From: an uncultured Flaviramulus sp.
GTDB taxonomy: Bacteria > Bacteroidota > Bacteroidia > Flavobacteriales > Flavobacteriaceae
Reading direction: 5' to 3'
DNA length: 64,000 bases
Assembly: GCA_947501105.1 (NCBI GenBank)
Contig: CANMUP010000002.1
Coordinates: 434,001 to 498,000 of the forward strand
Shown here one piece after another: positions 53,866 through 63,549 of the stretch. Both the position numbers and the translations under genes were made by a program. Positions within the stretch are counted from its first letter, which is position 1. Each line of letters starts with the position of its first letter. The notes beneath the pieces are model-generated. The model saw only the letters and a list, made by a program, of their open reading frames with translations. It was not told where the DNA came from and made no database searches.

Positions 53866-53894
53866 TTTGATTTTAAAGTAAATATGTATATTTG
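53866..53894 (+). promoter_or_regulatory. Promoter of the Lrp-family regulator gene
   Basis: TTTG (53866-53869), 17 bases, then TATATTTG (53887-53894): a fair match to the Bacteroidota TTTG/TAnnTTTG promoter, 37 bp before the ATG. Confidence 0.55.
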
Positions 53895-53931
53895 CTTTAA
53901 ATATTAATGTTCTATAGTTTAATTTCTTTAA

Positions 53932-54375
53932 ATGAGTATTGATAACCTAAATAAGAAGATTTTAAAGTGTTTACAGCAAAACGCAAGGCAATCTAATGCA
54001 GAAATTGGAAGGCAAGTTGGTATTAGTTCTCCAGCAGTTTCTGAGCGTATAAAAAAAATGGAAGACATTGGGGTTATTGAAGATTATAAAGCTATGGTTT
54101 CTCCTTTCGATTTGGGATATCAATTTAAAGCCATAATTACTTTACGAGCTTTTATGGGAAAACTAAAACCGTTTTTGGAAAAAGTAAAAACCTATGATGA
54201 GGTTATAAATTGTTATCGTATTACTGGTGATGAGAACATAGTTATGGAAGTGATTTTAAAAAATCAAAAACACTTAGAAGTATTTATAGATCAACTTATT
54301 AGTTATGGAGAAACAAAAACACAAATTGTTTTGTCTCGTGTGGTAAAGCAAAAAGAAATTAAACCTATTGAATAA
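53932..54375 (+). CDS. Lrp/AsnC-family transcriptional regulator
   Basis: 147 aa. N-terminal winged HTH (about 4-60: LNKKILKCLQQNARQSNAEI, VGISSPAVSERIKKMEDIGV) and a C-terminal RAM domain (about 70-142: YQFKAIITLRAFMGKLKPFL, YRITGDENIVMEVILKN). Such proteins form octamers and respond to amino acids. No adjacent amino-acid gene on the same strand, so the target is unclear. Confidence 0.93.
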   Translation: MSIDNLNKKILKCLQQNARQSNAEIGRQVGISSPAVSERIKKMEDIGVIEDYKAMVSPFDLGYQFKAIITLRAFMGKLKPFLEKVKTYDEVINCYRITGDENIVMEVILKNQKHLEVFIDQLISYGETKTQIVLSRVVKQKEIKPIE

Positions 54376-54376
54376 A

Positions 54377-55126
54377 TTACTTTTTTTGAATAACTATATG
54401 AGGTACAGTGTCTAAATCCCAATCAATAACTAATCCGCCAGCTAACGATTGTGCTATTTTTTTTCCATATAAATATTCACATAAATATAAAGAAGCTTCA
54501 AAACTTTTTGCACCACCAGCAGAGGTTATATATTTTCCGTCGTGAACAAAAAGCACGTCTTTTCTAACATCTAGTTTTGGGAACATTTTACGCATAGTAT
54601 CAATATCGCTAGGGAAGGTTGTAGATACACTATTATCCAACAGACCAGCTTTAGCAAGCACAAAGGCACCATCACAATGCGAAGTGATAAATTGAGCTTC
54701 TTTATCAACTTGTTTTACAAAACTTATCATTGCTTCGTCTTCTAAGTCTGTGTCTAAATGATGTTCGGCACTTGGCACAACTAGGATGTCTATTTTTGGT
54801 AATATGTCTTTTAAATAATTATAATCTGGAATAATTCGCATACCTTCAAAAGTAGTAATCGATTTATCTGTATTGGCTACTGTAAACACATTCATAGCCT
54901 TAATACTATCTCTAAAAATGGTGTGCTGAAAAATATCGAAAGGCGCTGTAAGTTCAGTGTTATAAACGCCTTCCATTATTAAAAACCCAACATTGTATCG
55001 ATTAGGTTCTAATTTGGGGAATTGTTTTTCAATTGAAGACCCTGTACTACTCTTTTCTTTTTTTTCTTCTGAAAAATTACAACTCACAAAAAGTATTGCA
55101 ATTAAAATATATAGTATTTTTTTCAT
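54377..55126 (-). CDS. DJ-1/PfpI-family lipoprotein
   Basis: 249 aa from the ATG at 55126, giving a lipoprotein signal with lipobox LFVSC; an earlier start is inside the preceding gene. The class I glutamine-amidotransferase-like domain has the nucleophile C151 in TSHCDGAFVLAKAG and the opening RYNVGFLIMEGVYNTELTAP. Members include glyoxalases, amidases and chaperones; extracytoplasmic forms are less studied. It is last in an MFS-VOC-PfpI operon, 2 bp after the VOC gene. Confidence 0.88.
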   Translation of the reverse strand: MKKILYILIAILFVSCNFSEEKKEKSSTGSSIEKQFPKLEPNRYNVGFLIMEGVYNTELTAPFDIFQHTIFRDSIKAMNVFTVANTDKSITTFEGMRIIPDYNYLKDILPKIDILVVPSAEHHLDTDLEDEAMISFVKQVDKEAQFITSHCDGAFVLAKAGLLDNSVSTTFPSDIDTMRKMFPKLDVRKDVLFVHDGKYITSAGGAKSFEASLYLCEYLYGKKIAQSLAGGLVIDWDLDTVPHIVIQKK

Positions 55127-55128
55127 GT

Positions 55129-55506
55129 TTATTGTATCCTCCAAGGTGGGCTCTTTCTGTTGCTACCAGCTTTATATATAATAATATGATTTCCGTCCAA
55201 ATCGTTTAAATGTGCTTCTCGCCACAACCACATTTTATCTTCTGGCTCACTTGTAAATATAATGCCTTTTCCTTTTAGTTGTTTTACTAATTCATCAAGA
55301 TTATCATCTTCAAAATAAATAGTAATACCATGTCCTTTTGGTAATTCATCTACCTGATGAATTGAAAATGTACTATTGCCATTAGGGCATTCAAATCTAA
55401 CATACCTTGGGAGTGCATCAACAATTAGATGCAACCCCAAAGTTTGATAGAATTTAGTTGCGTTTAAAACATCTAACGATGGTATTGTAATTTGATTTAA
55501 ATCCAT
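55129..55506 (-). CDS. VOC-family (glyoxalase/bleomycin resistance-like) protein
   Basis: 125 aa from the ATG at 55506; longer in-frame readings run into the MFS gene. One VOC domain: MDLNQITIPSLDVLNATKFY, HLIVDALPRYVRFECPNG, ITIYFEDDNLDELVKQL and HLNDLDGNHIIIYKAG with the terminal metal-ligand pattern. Start overlaps the MFS stop by 10 nt. Substrate unknown. Confidence 0.9.
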   Translation of the reverse strand: MDLNQITIPSLDVLNATKFYQTLGLHLIVDALPRYVRFECPNGNSTFSIHQVDELPKGHGITIYFEDDNLDELVKQLKGKGIIFTSEPEDKMWLWREAHLNDLDGNHIIIYKAGSNRKSPPWRIQ

Positions 55507-56750
55507 AAAATTTCTTTTTCTTCTTTTCTTTCTTTTTCTTTTATTCTCTTTTTTACATTCAAATATTGTCTTAAAAAGAACAAAAGGAAAACACAAAGTG
55601 CAGCAAGACCAGTAATTATATACCATGTGTTTTCAAAGCCTAATTTGTCTGTCATCTGTAAACCAGCATTATGCCCAAAAATATGAGCAATTGAAAACGA
55701 GATAGAGTATAATGCCATATACTCGCCTTGATTTCCTTTTTTAGCTCTATCCATAGCAAAAGCATTAGAAAAAGGAAATGCTATCATTTCTCCAAACGTC
55801 ATTAAAAGCATACCAATTATCAATACTCCAGTCCAAGACGTAAAGTTTAAAATAATAAAACTTAGCCCTGTTAAAATGCCTCCAAAAAGCATCAACCCAG
55901 TTTTAGTAAATGTTGTGTTTTCTAACCATTTTATTAGGGGCATTTCAAAGACTGCTATTATTATACCATTCATTCCTAAAAGAAGGCCTATTTCTAATTC
56001 GCTTAAAAAATGTGCTTCTCTATAATAGAGAGGTATTGTTGATAAAAATTGTAAAAAAACAACTCCAAATAAAGTCATAGCAACTAAGAAAATCAAAAAT
56101 GCTTTATCTTTATAAGCCGATTTTGGATTTTCTACCTTAATATTATCTAACTGCTTTGTAGCCTTTGGGTTTAGTACATAAATTAATACCAATGTAGCAA
56201 CAATACATGTAATTCCGTCAACCCAAAATAACCCACCATAGCCTAATGTAGTTATAATAAGACCGCCGATAGCAGGTCCAGCAGAAAACCCAAGGTTAAT
56301 AGCTAAACGTATTAGGGTCACAGAACGCGTTTTGTTTTCTGGTTTACTATAGGCACTTAAAGCAACAAACATGGCGGGTCTAAATGTGTCTGCTACTAAC
56401 ATTACCAAAAAAATACCTAAGCAAAATGCAACAAAAGTATCTAAGAACTGGAGTGCAATAAAAAGAACACCTGTGCTTACTAAGCTATACGCCATTACTT
56501 TATAAAAACCAATTCTATCAGTTAATTTACCACCTAACCATGATCCCACAACCGAACCTAAACCAAAAGCACTCATTATCCACGCTACCTCACCACTCTT
56601 AGAGAAATTTAAATTCTCGGTTAGATATAAGGATAAGAACGGAATAACCATAGTACCGGCTCTATTGATTAGTGTTATTAAAGCGAGCCACCAAACTTCT
56701 CGAGAAAGGCCTCTAAATGTGTTTAGATAGTTGTTAAATAGTGTTTTCAT
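55497..56750 (-). CDS. MFS transporter
   Basis: 417 aa, about 12 membrane segments. Typical MFS features: INRAGTMVIPFLSLYLTENL, GKLTDRIGFYKVM after helix 2 (the loop 2-3 signature), and DTFRPAMFVALSAY. Drug-type MFS exporters look like this. The next two genes, for VOC and PfpI proteins, overlap or nearly touch it, hinting at a detoxification unit. Substrate unknown. Confidence 0.9.
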   Translation of the reverse strand: MKTLFNNYLNTFRGLSREVWWLALITLINRAGTMVIPFLSLYLTENLNFSKSGEVAWIMSAFGLGSVVGSWLGGKLTDRIGFYKVMAYSLVSTGVLFIALQFLDTFVAFCLGIFLVMLVADTFRPAMFVALSAYSKPENKTRSVTLIRLAINLGFSAGPAIGGLIITTLGYGGLFWVDGITCIVATLVLIYVLNPKATKQLDNIKVENPKSAYKDKAFLIFLVAMTLFGVVFLQFLSTIPLYYREAHFLSELEIGLLLGMNGIIIAVFEMPLIKWLENTTFTKTGLMLFGGILTGLSFIILNFTSWTGVLIIGMLLMTFGEMIAFPFSNAFAMDRAKKGNQGEYMALYSISFSIAHIFGHNAGLQMTDKLGFENTWYIITGLAALCVFLLFFLRQYLNVKKRIKEKERKEEKEILWI

Positions 56751-56821
56751 TAGTACTGATTGTTCAAGTTTCTGTTTTCAAATTTTCGGTTTTAGTTAAA
56801 AGTCGTTAATAGACTAAAAAT

Positions 56822-56851
56822 AAAAAGCCCGACTGTGAAGTCGGGCTTTTT
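56822..56851. terminator. Bidirectional terminator hairpin
   Basis: AAAAAGCCCGACT (56822-56834) and AGTCGGGCTTTTT (56839-56851) form a perfect 13-bp stem with loop GTGA. It lies in the 330-bp gap between divergent MFS and P450 genes, so its source transcript is unclear; perhaps a small RNA ends here. The remaining gap shows no gene. Confidence 0.75.
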
Positions 56852-57080
56852 AATATTGTAATATTTTATAATGATATCACCACAATATATAATAAGCCCA
56901 ACTCCTTGTCTTTAAACAAGAGGTCCATTGCTTTCTATAAATTGTGACGTTATTACGCATCTTTTCTTTTTTGTAAGCCACAAAGCTATATAAAATATTC
57001 TTAAGTTGTATTTTTGAAATAGAAAATATTTAAAAAAAAATCATTTTAATAGTGATTTATATTATTGAGTTAAAATATTT

Positions 57081-58499
57081 ATGCATCATAAAGAATCAAT
57101 TACAATAAAAGATTTATCATCACCTAAAGGGCATTTCTTATTAGGGCATTTACCTCAATTTAACACACACAATAAACATCAAGTTTTAGAGCGTTGGGTT
57201 GATGAATGTGGTGATTTGTTTAAAATAAATTTTGTGGGTAAGGAGTTTATTGTTTCGGCTAAACCATCTTTAAATAATACGATTTTAAGATTACGACCAG
57301 AGAAGTTTAAGCGTTTTTCGAAAATAGACGAAATTTTAAAAGAGATGGGTGTTTCTGGGGTTTTTAATGCTGAAGGAGCGCATTGGAAACGACATAGAAA
57401 GCCAATTGCAGAAGCTTTAAATATGCAACATGTAAAGGCGTATTATCCTATTATTTTAGATAAAACGATCAACTTACTTGAGAAATTTAGAACATGTTCA
57501 AAAGAAAATAATGCTATAGATATTCAAAAAGAGCTTATGCTATTTACTATAGATATAACAACCGAAATAGCATTTGGACATAAATTAGACACTATAAATA
57601 ATACAGATAATAGTTTTCAAAAGCACTTGGAAGTTATTTTTCCTATGATAAACGAGCGCATTACTGCACCAATACCTATTTGGCGATTCATAAAACGAAA
57701 AAAAGATAAAGTTTTAAAAAAATCAATGTCGGCTATTGAAAAAATAATTTACGAGTTTATAGATGAATCAAAAAGTAAAATAAAGAATAATCCAGAGTTA
57801 AAAACGCAGCCATCAAATTTTTTGGAGGCTCTTTTGTTGGCAAATGAAAATAATGTTTTTAATGATGAAGAGGTATATGGAAATATTTTTACCATGCTTT
57901 TGGCGGGAGAAGATACAACGTCGAACTCTATATCTTGGACCCTGTTTTATCTGTCTCAGCACCCCGAAGTAGTAAATAAAATTAGAGAAGAAGCTAATAC
58001 AGTATATTTTAATGATGATGCACCAACTACTTTTGAAATGCTTTCAGAATTAAAATATACAAATGCGGTAGTACAAGAAGCAATAAGATTAAAACCAACT
58101 ACGCCACAGTTGTATTTTGAAGCAAATGAAGATGTTGAAATAGAAGGATTGCTTATACCCAAAAAAGGTAAAGTAATTTTACAAAATAAAGTGGCTCAAA
58201 CAAACGAAGCGTATTTTACAAACGCTAATTCATTTGAACCAGAACGATGGATGGTTAATGAATGCCCAATGCATAAAAACCATTCACCACAAGTTATAAA
58301 AGCTTTTGGTGGCGGACCACGTTATTGCCCTGGAATGTTTTTGGCTATAAACGAAATGGTTACACTAGTTTCCACACTTTGCAAACATTTCAATTTCAAA
58401 TTAGCAGTTAAGCCAGAAGATATTGTTGAGCAGTTTGAGTTTACGATGTATCCTAAAAATCTTTTAGTTGAATTTATAAATATTAAGTCTAAAAACTAA
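57081..58499 (+). CDS. Cytochrome P450
   Basis: 472 aa, soluble type. Motifs: I-helix GEDTTSNSISW (core G-D-T-T), the ExxR motif in QEAIRLKPTTPQ, PERW-type EPERWMV, and the heme loop FGGGPRYCPGMFLA with Cys416. Redox partners are not adjacent. The next gene (12 bp) is a DUF1684 lipoprotein. The substrate cannot be told; long-chain fatty acid or terpenoid are usual options. Confidence 0.94.
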   Translation: MHHKESITIKDLSSPKGHFLLGHLPQFNTHNKHQVLERWVDECGDLFKINFVGKEFIVSAKPSLNNTILRLRPEKFKRFSKIDEILKEMGVSGVFNAEGAHWKRHRKPIAEALNMQHVKAYYPIILDKTINLLEKFRTCSKENNAIDIQKELMLFTIDITTEIAFGHKLDTINNTDNSFQKHLEVIFPMINERITAPIPIWRFIKRKKDKVLKKSMSAIEKIIYEFIDESKSKIKNNPELKTQPSNFLEALLLANENNVFNDEEVYGNIFTMLLAGEDTTSNSISWTLFYLSQHPEVVNKIREEANTVYFNDDAPTTFEMLSELKYTNAVVQEAIRLKPTTPQLYFEANEDVEIEGLLIPKKGKVILQNKVAQTNEAYFTNANSFEPERWMVNECPMHKNHSPQVIKAFGGGPRYCPGMFLAINEMVTLVSTLCKHFNFKLAVKPEDIVEQFEFTMYPKNLLVEFINIKSKN

Positions 58500-58511
58500 T
58501 TCTATATAAAA

Positions 58512-59117
58512 ATGAAATTATTATTTGCTCTAAGTTTTTGTGTTATCTGTTTTACAAGCTGTGCTCAAAAAAAGCAACCAATAAAAGGAGAAACCGAGTT
58601 TCAACGTGAAATGAATGCCGAATATAAAGATGCTACAACATCTCCATTAAAAGATAAGGACAGAAAAAAGTTTGAAGGACTAGATTTTTTTAAGTTCGAT
58701 TCTACTTACGTAGTAACTGCAAGTTTTAAAAGAACTCCAAACGAGAAAGTTTTTAAAATGAAAACCACTACAGATAGAACCCCAGAATATGTTAAGTATG
58801 GCGAATTGAATTTTGATTTAAAAGGAAAGAACTTCACATTGAATATATATCAAAATCAAGGATTAATAGAAAAAGAAGGTTATAAAGATTATTTGTTTTT
58901 ACCCTTTTTAGATGAAACCAACGGATTAGAAAGTTATGGTGGCGGACGCTATATTGATACTAGAATTCAAGAAGGAGATATTATGGTAATAGATTTTAAT
59001 AAAGCCTATAACCCTTATTGTGCTTATAACGACAAATATTCTTGCCCCATTGTACCAAGAAAAAACTATTTAAAAACAAGAATAGAAGCAGGAGTTAAAG
59101 CTTTTGATAAGTATTGA
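58512..59117 (+). CDS. DUF1684 lipoprotein
   Basis: 201 aa with lipobox FTSC (CVICFTSCAQ). DUF1684 blocks: EFQREMNAEYKDATTSPLKD, KFEGLDFFKFDSTYVV, FLPFLDETNGLESYGGGRYI, DFNKAYNPYCAYNDKYSCPI. In other bacteria this domain is of unknown function; the NPYCAYN-CP block suggests a binding pocket. Probably co-transcribed with the P450 gene. Confidence 0.92.
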   Translation: MKLLFALSFCVICFTSCAQKKQPIKGETEFQREMNAEYKDATTSPLKDKDRKKFEGLDFFKFDSTYVVTASFKRTPNEKVFKMKTTTDRTPEYVKYGELNFDLKGKNFTLNIYQNQGLIEKEGYKDYLFLPFLDETNGLESYGGGRYIDTRIQEGDIMVIDFNKAYNPYCAYNDKYSCPIVPRKNYLKTRIEAGVKAFDKY

Positions 59118-59242
59118 AATATGTGAAGTTTGTTTAATGTGTTTGTGTGTGATTTCGTTGCTTTATCTAAAACTAAGCTACTAAAAGAAAACGAACTAAA
59201 GGAAAATCCTATAGGTTTTCCAAGTATTTTGTTAGGTACAGT

Positions 59243-59830
59243 TTATTTTAGATTGTTTATTTCTTTTTTATTTAAATTAAGAAAAGCTAATACTGAATTT
59301 TCTACTTTTCCAGAAGCATGCTTTGCTCTAGTTATGTAAGGTCCATAGTCATGTTTTGGACGAGAAGTTCTTGTGTTGTATAATAGAGTATCAATATTAT
59401 TAACCTCCAAATAGTGTTCAAAATCTGACCATATATAGATCTTTACTTTTTCACCAGGGACCATTAAATCACATTTGAATATTAAATTCCTAACAGGTGT
59501 TTTTGGTACTTCTGGGTTTACTAAGTTAAAAGTATTCGGCATGAATAATACTTTACTATCTCGTAAAACGCGCAATTGAATTTCAACATTTTTTGCAACA
59601 TTGTTCCCTATGTTTTCTATTAAAAACTCTGATTCTAATCTATTACTATTAGGCGCTTTATTTATACCAATCTCAGTTGAAACTAATTCTACTTTATTAA
59701 AATGCTTAAGAAAATATGGATTATCAAAAACCAGCTGACCAACACTCACCATTATAGCAATAATTGATAATAATAAAGAAATATTGATTTTGTTCTTTCT
59801 ACGATTCTTCTTTTTATTCTTTTTCTTCAT
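59243..59830 (-). CDS. Membrane-anchored hypothetical protein
   Basis: 195 aa from the ATG at 59830; the frame also opens at a TTG 9 codons upstream. A basic start (MKKKNKKKNRRKNK) precedes one membrane helix (ISLLLSIIAIMVSVGQLVF), and the outside part is beta-rich (FLIENIGNNVAKNVEIQLRV), like small CARDB-type domains. No family assigned. Confidence 0.7.
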   Translation of the reverse strand: MKKKNKKKNRRKNKINISLLLSIIAIMVSVGQLVFDNPYFLKHFNKVELVSTEIGINKAPNSNRLESEFLIENIGNNVAKNVEIQLRVLRDSKVLFMPNTFNLVNPEVPKTPVRNLIFKCDLMVPGEKVKIYIWSDFEHYLEVNNIDTLLYNTRTSRPKHDYGPYITRAKHASGKVENSVLAFLNLNKKEINNLK

Positions 59831-59927
59831 TGTTTTAATTGCACCTATTGTTGTCAACGTATGCCAGTTTCAATTATTTATATATAACGTTAAATGAAAC
59901 TATCTTTTTTTTCCGATAAACCTGGCT

Positions 59928-60293
59928 TTACTTCACCAAAAACATCCCTAAAAACACAGCTAAAAAACCAATCACAAAACTCGCAATAGTGTATAAAGCA
60001 AAACTTGTAAAATCACCAGATTTTAAAAACACATGGTTTTCATAAGCAAAAGTAGAGAAGGTTGTAAAACCACCACAAAATCCAGTTGCTAATAATAAAG
60101 TTTGGCTTTGAGTTAGTGAATCATTTTTAGCAGCAAACCCTAAAATAATTCCAATAAGTAAACTACCTATAATGTTTGCAGCAAAAGTGCCGTAAGGTAT
60201 TCCAGTAGCTGTGGAGTTTAAGTATTTACCAATTAAAAAGCGTAGTACGCTACCAAAACCACCGCCAACAAAAACCAATAAAATTTGCTTCAT
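59928..60293 (-). CDS. crcB: Fluoride ion channel CrcB/Fluc
   Basis: 121 aa with four hydrophobic segments. The Fluc signature GFCGGFTTFSTFAYE is complete, as is GGGFGSVLRFLIGKYL at the start. These channels form dual-topology dimers that export F-. It lies 8 bp after the SRPBCC-domain gene, so they may be one transcript. No fluoride riboswitch was seen upstream. Confidence 0.96.
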   Translation of the reverse strand: MKQILLVFVGGGFGSVLRFLIGKYLNSTATGIPYGTFAANIIGSLLIGIILGFAAKNDSLTQSQTLLLATGFCGGFTTFSTFAYENHVFLKSGDFTSFALYTIASFVIGFLAVFLGMFLVK

Positions 60294-60301
60294 TTATGGA
60301 G

Positions 60302-61324
60302 TTATTCTTTTATTGGAATATAAATTTCGGTAATCCAATCTGCTGGATTCGGTTTGCTCATAGGGTCTGTTAAATATACCTCAAGAGCAGGTAAATCGTG
60401 CACCTCTTCTAAATCATTATCACCAATATATTTTGTAGCAGTTTCCCAAGCTTCTTTTAAATTAGTATAATCTCCATTTAAAGTTGTTTTAATTGCTTTA
60501 AAGGGCTGTAATTGTCCTGTTAAAATATCACTATCTGTAGTAATTATTTTTTCAGTAGTAGGCACACAATAAGAAAACATGACAGCATTATTTTCTTCAT
60601 CCCATTTATGATAAGCAACAAAAGGTGCCCCAGCCATGGTTATATTGTTTTTCATAGCGTACTCACCAACTTTAGGTAGCATTTCAATCATTTTGCTTTT
60701 TAAATCACTTATTTTACAAGACGTTGTATTGTATAAATAATACCCTCCGCTATGGTTAGTAGGTCCGTTAACGGTAACATTGTATTTTTGCATACTAGCA
60801 ACAACAATGCTGTCTAGTTTTTCAAGGCTTCGCTCGTAATGTGGTCCAATTTGTTTTTCCATGCCACCCATTAAAACAGAAAACATTTTAAAAACAAATG
60901 GTAAATTTTTCCCAGAAATGGTCCATGTAGCATCAGTAGAGCCATCATCGTTAGATTTAAATTTCCAATTTACATCTGATGGAGGAAATTCAGCAAATTG
61001 CATATGTTGTTGTATAGATGTGTTTGGAGAAGCTTCAGTAGTTTTCATAGTACCAATACCATCTTTATCCTCCCAAGAATATGATCCATTTACACCTTTT
61101 GTTTGATCGGCTAATGTAATTGTCATATCAGGATCGGATTCTACCCAAGAGGACCATGATTCCCAATTTTTAAAATCGATAACATTATCGTAAATAATTG
61201 CAGCTGGTGCTTTTATAGTTCGCGTTCTGGTAACTTCAAATTCATTGGGTTGTACGGCAATATAAATTGCAGCGCCAATAATACCTATCAGTAATAAAAA
61301 CAGAATATATTTTAGTGTTTTCAT
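60302..61324 (-). CDS. SRPBCC plus GyrI-like domain protein, membrane-anchored
   Basis: 340 aa from the ATG at 61324. A membrane helix (6-24, YILFLLLIGIIGAAIYIAV) is followed by an SRPBCC/polyketide-cyclase-like domain about 38-180 (NVIDFKNWESWSSWVESDPD) and a GyrI/AraC-effector-like domain about 190-340 (SCKISDLKSKMIEMLPKVGE, LTDPMSKPNPADWITEIYIP). Both domains bind small hydrophobic molecules in other proteins. Transcribed before crcB. Confidence 0.88.
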   Translation of the reverse strand: MKTLKYILFLLLIGIIGAAIYIAVQPNEFEVTRTRTIKAPAAIIYDNVIDFKNWESWSSWVESDPDMTITLADQTKGVNGSYSWEDKDGIGTMKTTEASPNTSIQQHMQFAEFPPSDVNWKFKSNDDGSTDATWTISGKNLPFVFKMFSVLMGGMEKQIGPHYERSLEKLDSIVVASMQKYNVTVNGPTNHSGGYYLYNTTSCKISDLKSKMIEMLPKVGEYAMKNNITMAGAPFVAYHKWDEENNAVMFSYCVPTTEKIITTDSDILTGQLQPFKAIKTTLNGDYTNLKEAWETATKYIGDNDLEEVHDLPALEVYLTDPMSKPNPADWITEIYIPIKE

Positions 61325-61507
61325 CTTAAAAAAATTATAGTAAATATTGAAAATCAAATATAATCATTTTAATCTTTGATTAATAAATTATTACATTTGC
61401 TACTCTAAAATTAAATATTTAATAATTGAGCTTATTTATTTTGAATAATCACTAATTTTTCAGGTATAATGAGTCCAGTTTTTATAGAAAAACTAAAATT
61501 AAAATAA

Positions 61508-63547
61508 ATGAAATTAAAAACAGTATTAAGTTTTGCTTTAGTAGCAACCTTTTTGTTATCCTGCGGTAATGATAAATCTGAAAAGCAAAGCGATAATATA
61601 AAAGAAAAAGAATCGACTGCATTTAATTATAACGTTGAGCAATTTGCAGACATTAAAATATTGCGTTATCAAATTCCAGGCTGGGAAAAATTAACTTTAA
61701 AAGAGCAAAAACTTGTATATTATTTAACACAAGCTGGCTTAGCTGGAAGAGATATTATGTGGGATCAAAATTACCGACATAATCTTAAAATTAGAAAAGC
61801 GTTAGAACATGTTTATACAAACTATAAAGGTGATAAGACTACTGATAGTTGGAACGCTTTTGAAACCTATTTAAAACGTGTTTGGTTTAGTAATGGGATT
61901 CATCATCATTATTCAAATGATAAGCTAAAACCTGAGTTTTCTTCAGATTATTTAAAAGAATTATTAGCTAAAACTAACGCAATTCTAGAAGGAGAAGCTT
62001 TCGACGTTGTTTTTAATGATGCAGATTCTAAAAAAGTAAATCAAGCAAAAGGGGCTGATAATGTGGCGCTTTCTGCAGTTAATTTTTACGGACCAAATGT
62101 TACCAATGCCGATGTAGAAAGTTTTTATAAAGCAAAAGTATCTCCTAATCCAGAAAAACCTTTATCATATGGATTAAACTCCCAATTGGTAAAAGAAAAT
62201 GGTGAGTTAAAAGAGCGTGTTTATAAATCTGGTGGATTATACGGTTCTGCCATAGATGAAATTACTAAATGGCTTGAATTGGCTAAAGGGGTTGCCGAAA
62301 ATGAAGCTCAAGGTAATGCACTTGGATTATTAATTGAATATTATAAAACAGGAGATTTACAAACTTGGGATGATTATAATGTGGCATGGACTGCTGCTAC
62401 TACAGGAAATGTAGACTATATTAATAGTTTTATTGAAGTATATAACGATCCGTTAGGCTATAGAGGTTCTTATGAGAGTATTATTCAGATTAATGATTTT
62501 GATATGTCTCAAAAAATGAAAGTTTTATCGGATAACGCACAATGGTTTGAAGATAATTCACCTTTAATGGATGCCCATAAAAAGAAGAACGTTGTTGGTG
62601 TCACTTACAAAGTGGTTAATATAGCGGGTGAAGCTGGAGATGCGTCACCAAGCACACCAATTGGTGTAAACTTGCCAAACGCTAACTGGATTCGTGCTGC
62701 CGTAGGAAGTAAATCGGTATCTTTAGGTAATGTCATTAATGCTTATAATAACGCAGGAAGTTCAGGACGTTTAAAGGAGTTTGTAAATGATGAAGAAGAA
62801 TTAAAATTAGAAGAAGAATACGGACAAATAGCTGATAAATTGCATACAGCTTTGCATGAAGTTATTGGACATGCTTCGGGTCAATTAAATCCAGGTGTTG
62901 GAGAAACTAAAGAAACACTTAAAAACTATGCATCAACACTTGAAGAGGGCCGTGCAGATTTAGTTGGATTATACTATTTATACAATCCTAAATTGCAAGA
63001 ATTAGAATTAGTTAAAGATTGGAAAGCCGTTGGGAAAGCTGCTTATGATGGTTATATTAGAAATGGATTAATGACACAGTTAATTCGTTTAAATTTAGGC
63101 GATGATGTTGAGGAAGCACACATGCGTAACAGACAATGGGTTTCGGCTTGGGCTTTTGAAAAAGGAAAAGCTGATAATGTTATTGAAAAAGTAACTCGAG
63201 AAGGAAAAACCTATTTCAATATTAAAGATTATGATAAGTTGCATGATTTATTCGGACAATTATTACGCGAAACACAGCGTATAAAATCTGAAGGAGATTA
63301 TGCTGCAGTTGAAGCTTTAGTAGAAGACTATGGTGTAAAAGTGGATCAAGCAGTTCATGCTGAGGTTTTAGAAAGAAACAAACAGTTTACAGCTGCTCCA
63401 TACAGTGGTTTTGTAAACCCTGTTTTAGTTGCTGAAAAAAATGAAGCTGGAGAAATTACAGAAATTAAAGTGGTACAACCAGAAACATTTCCTGGTCAAA
63501 TGCTAGACTATAGTAAAAATTATAACTTTTTACCGGAAGTAAATTAA
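61508..63547 (+). CDS. Lipoprotein M49-family metallopeptidase (dipeptidyl peptidase III-like)
   Basis: 679 aa with lipobox LLSC near residue 18. The M49 zinc motif HEVIGH is at 450-455 and the second motif EEGRAD at 479-484, the spacing expected of the family. DPP III removes dipeptides from the N-terminus of short peptides. The lipoprotein signal places it in the envelope, so it could trim peptides there. The N-terminal 300 residues are helical. The final residues include FLPEVN. Confidence 0.93.
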   Translation: MKLKTVLSFALVATFLLSCGNDKSEKQSDNIKEKESTAFNYNVEQFADIKILRYQIPGWEKLTLKEQKLVYYLTQAGLAGRDIMWDQNYRHNLKIRKALEHVYTNYKGDKTTDSWNAFETYLKRVWFSNGIHHHYSNDKLKPEFSSDYLKELLAKTNAILEGEAFDVVFNDADSKKVNQAKGADNVALSAVNFYGPNVTNADVESFYKAKVSPNPEKPLSYGLNSQLVKENGELKERVYKSGGLYGSAIDEITKWLELAKGVAENEAQGNALGLLIEYYKTGDLQTWDDYNVAWTAATTGNVDYINSFIEVYNDPLGYRGSYESIIQINDFDMSQKMKVLSDNAQWFEDNSPLMDAHKKKNVVGVTYKVVNIAGEAGDASPSTPIGVNLPNANWIRAAVGSKSVSLGNVINAYNNAGSSGRLKEFVNDEEELKLEEEYGQIADKLHTALHEVIGHASGQLNPGVGETKETLKNYASTLEEGRADLVGLYYLYNPKLQELELVKDWKAVGKAAYDGYIRNGLMTQLIRLNLGDDVEEAHMRNRQWVSAWAFEKGKADNVIEKVTREGKTYFNIKDYDKLHDLFGQLLRETQRIKSEGDYAAVEALVEDYGVKVDQAVHAEVLERNKQFTAAPYSGFVNPVLVAEKNEAGEITEIKVVQPETFPGQMLDYSKNYNFLPEVN

Positions 63548-63549
63548 GT

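Noticed and set aside
59130-59339. Plus-strand ORF of 69 codons after the DUF1684 gene
   Set aside because: It overlaps the end of the better supported minus-strand gene and has no family or ribosome-binding signal.
61508-63547. Label as dihydrofolate reductase, sometimes given to this family in Bacteroidota
   Set aside because: The HEVIGH and EEGRAD zinc motifs with M49 spacing show a metallopeptidase; no DHFR fold motif is present.
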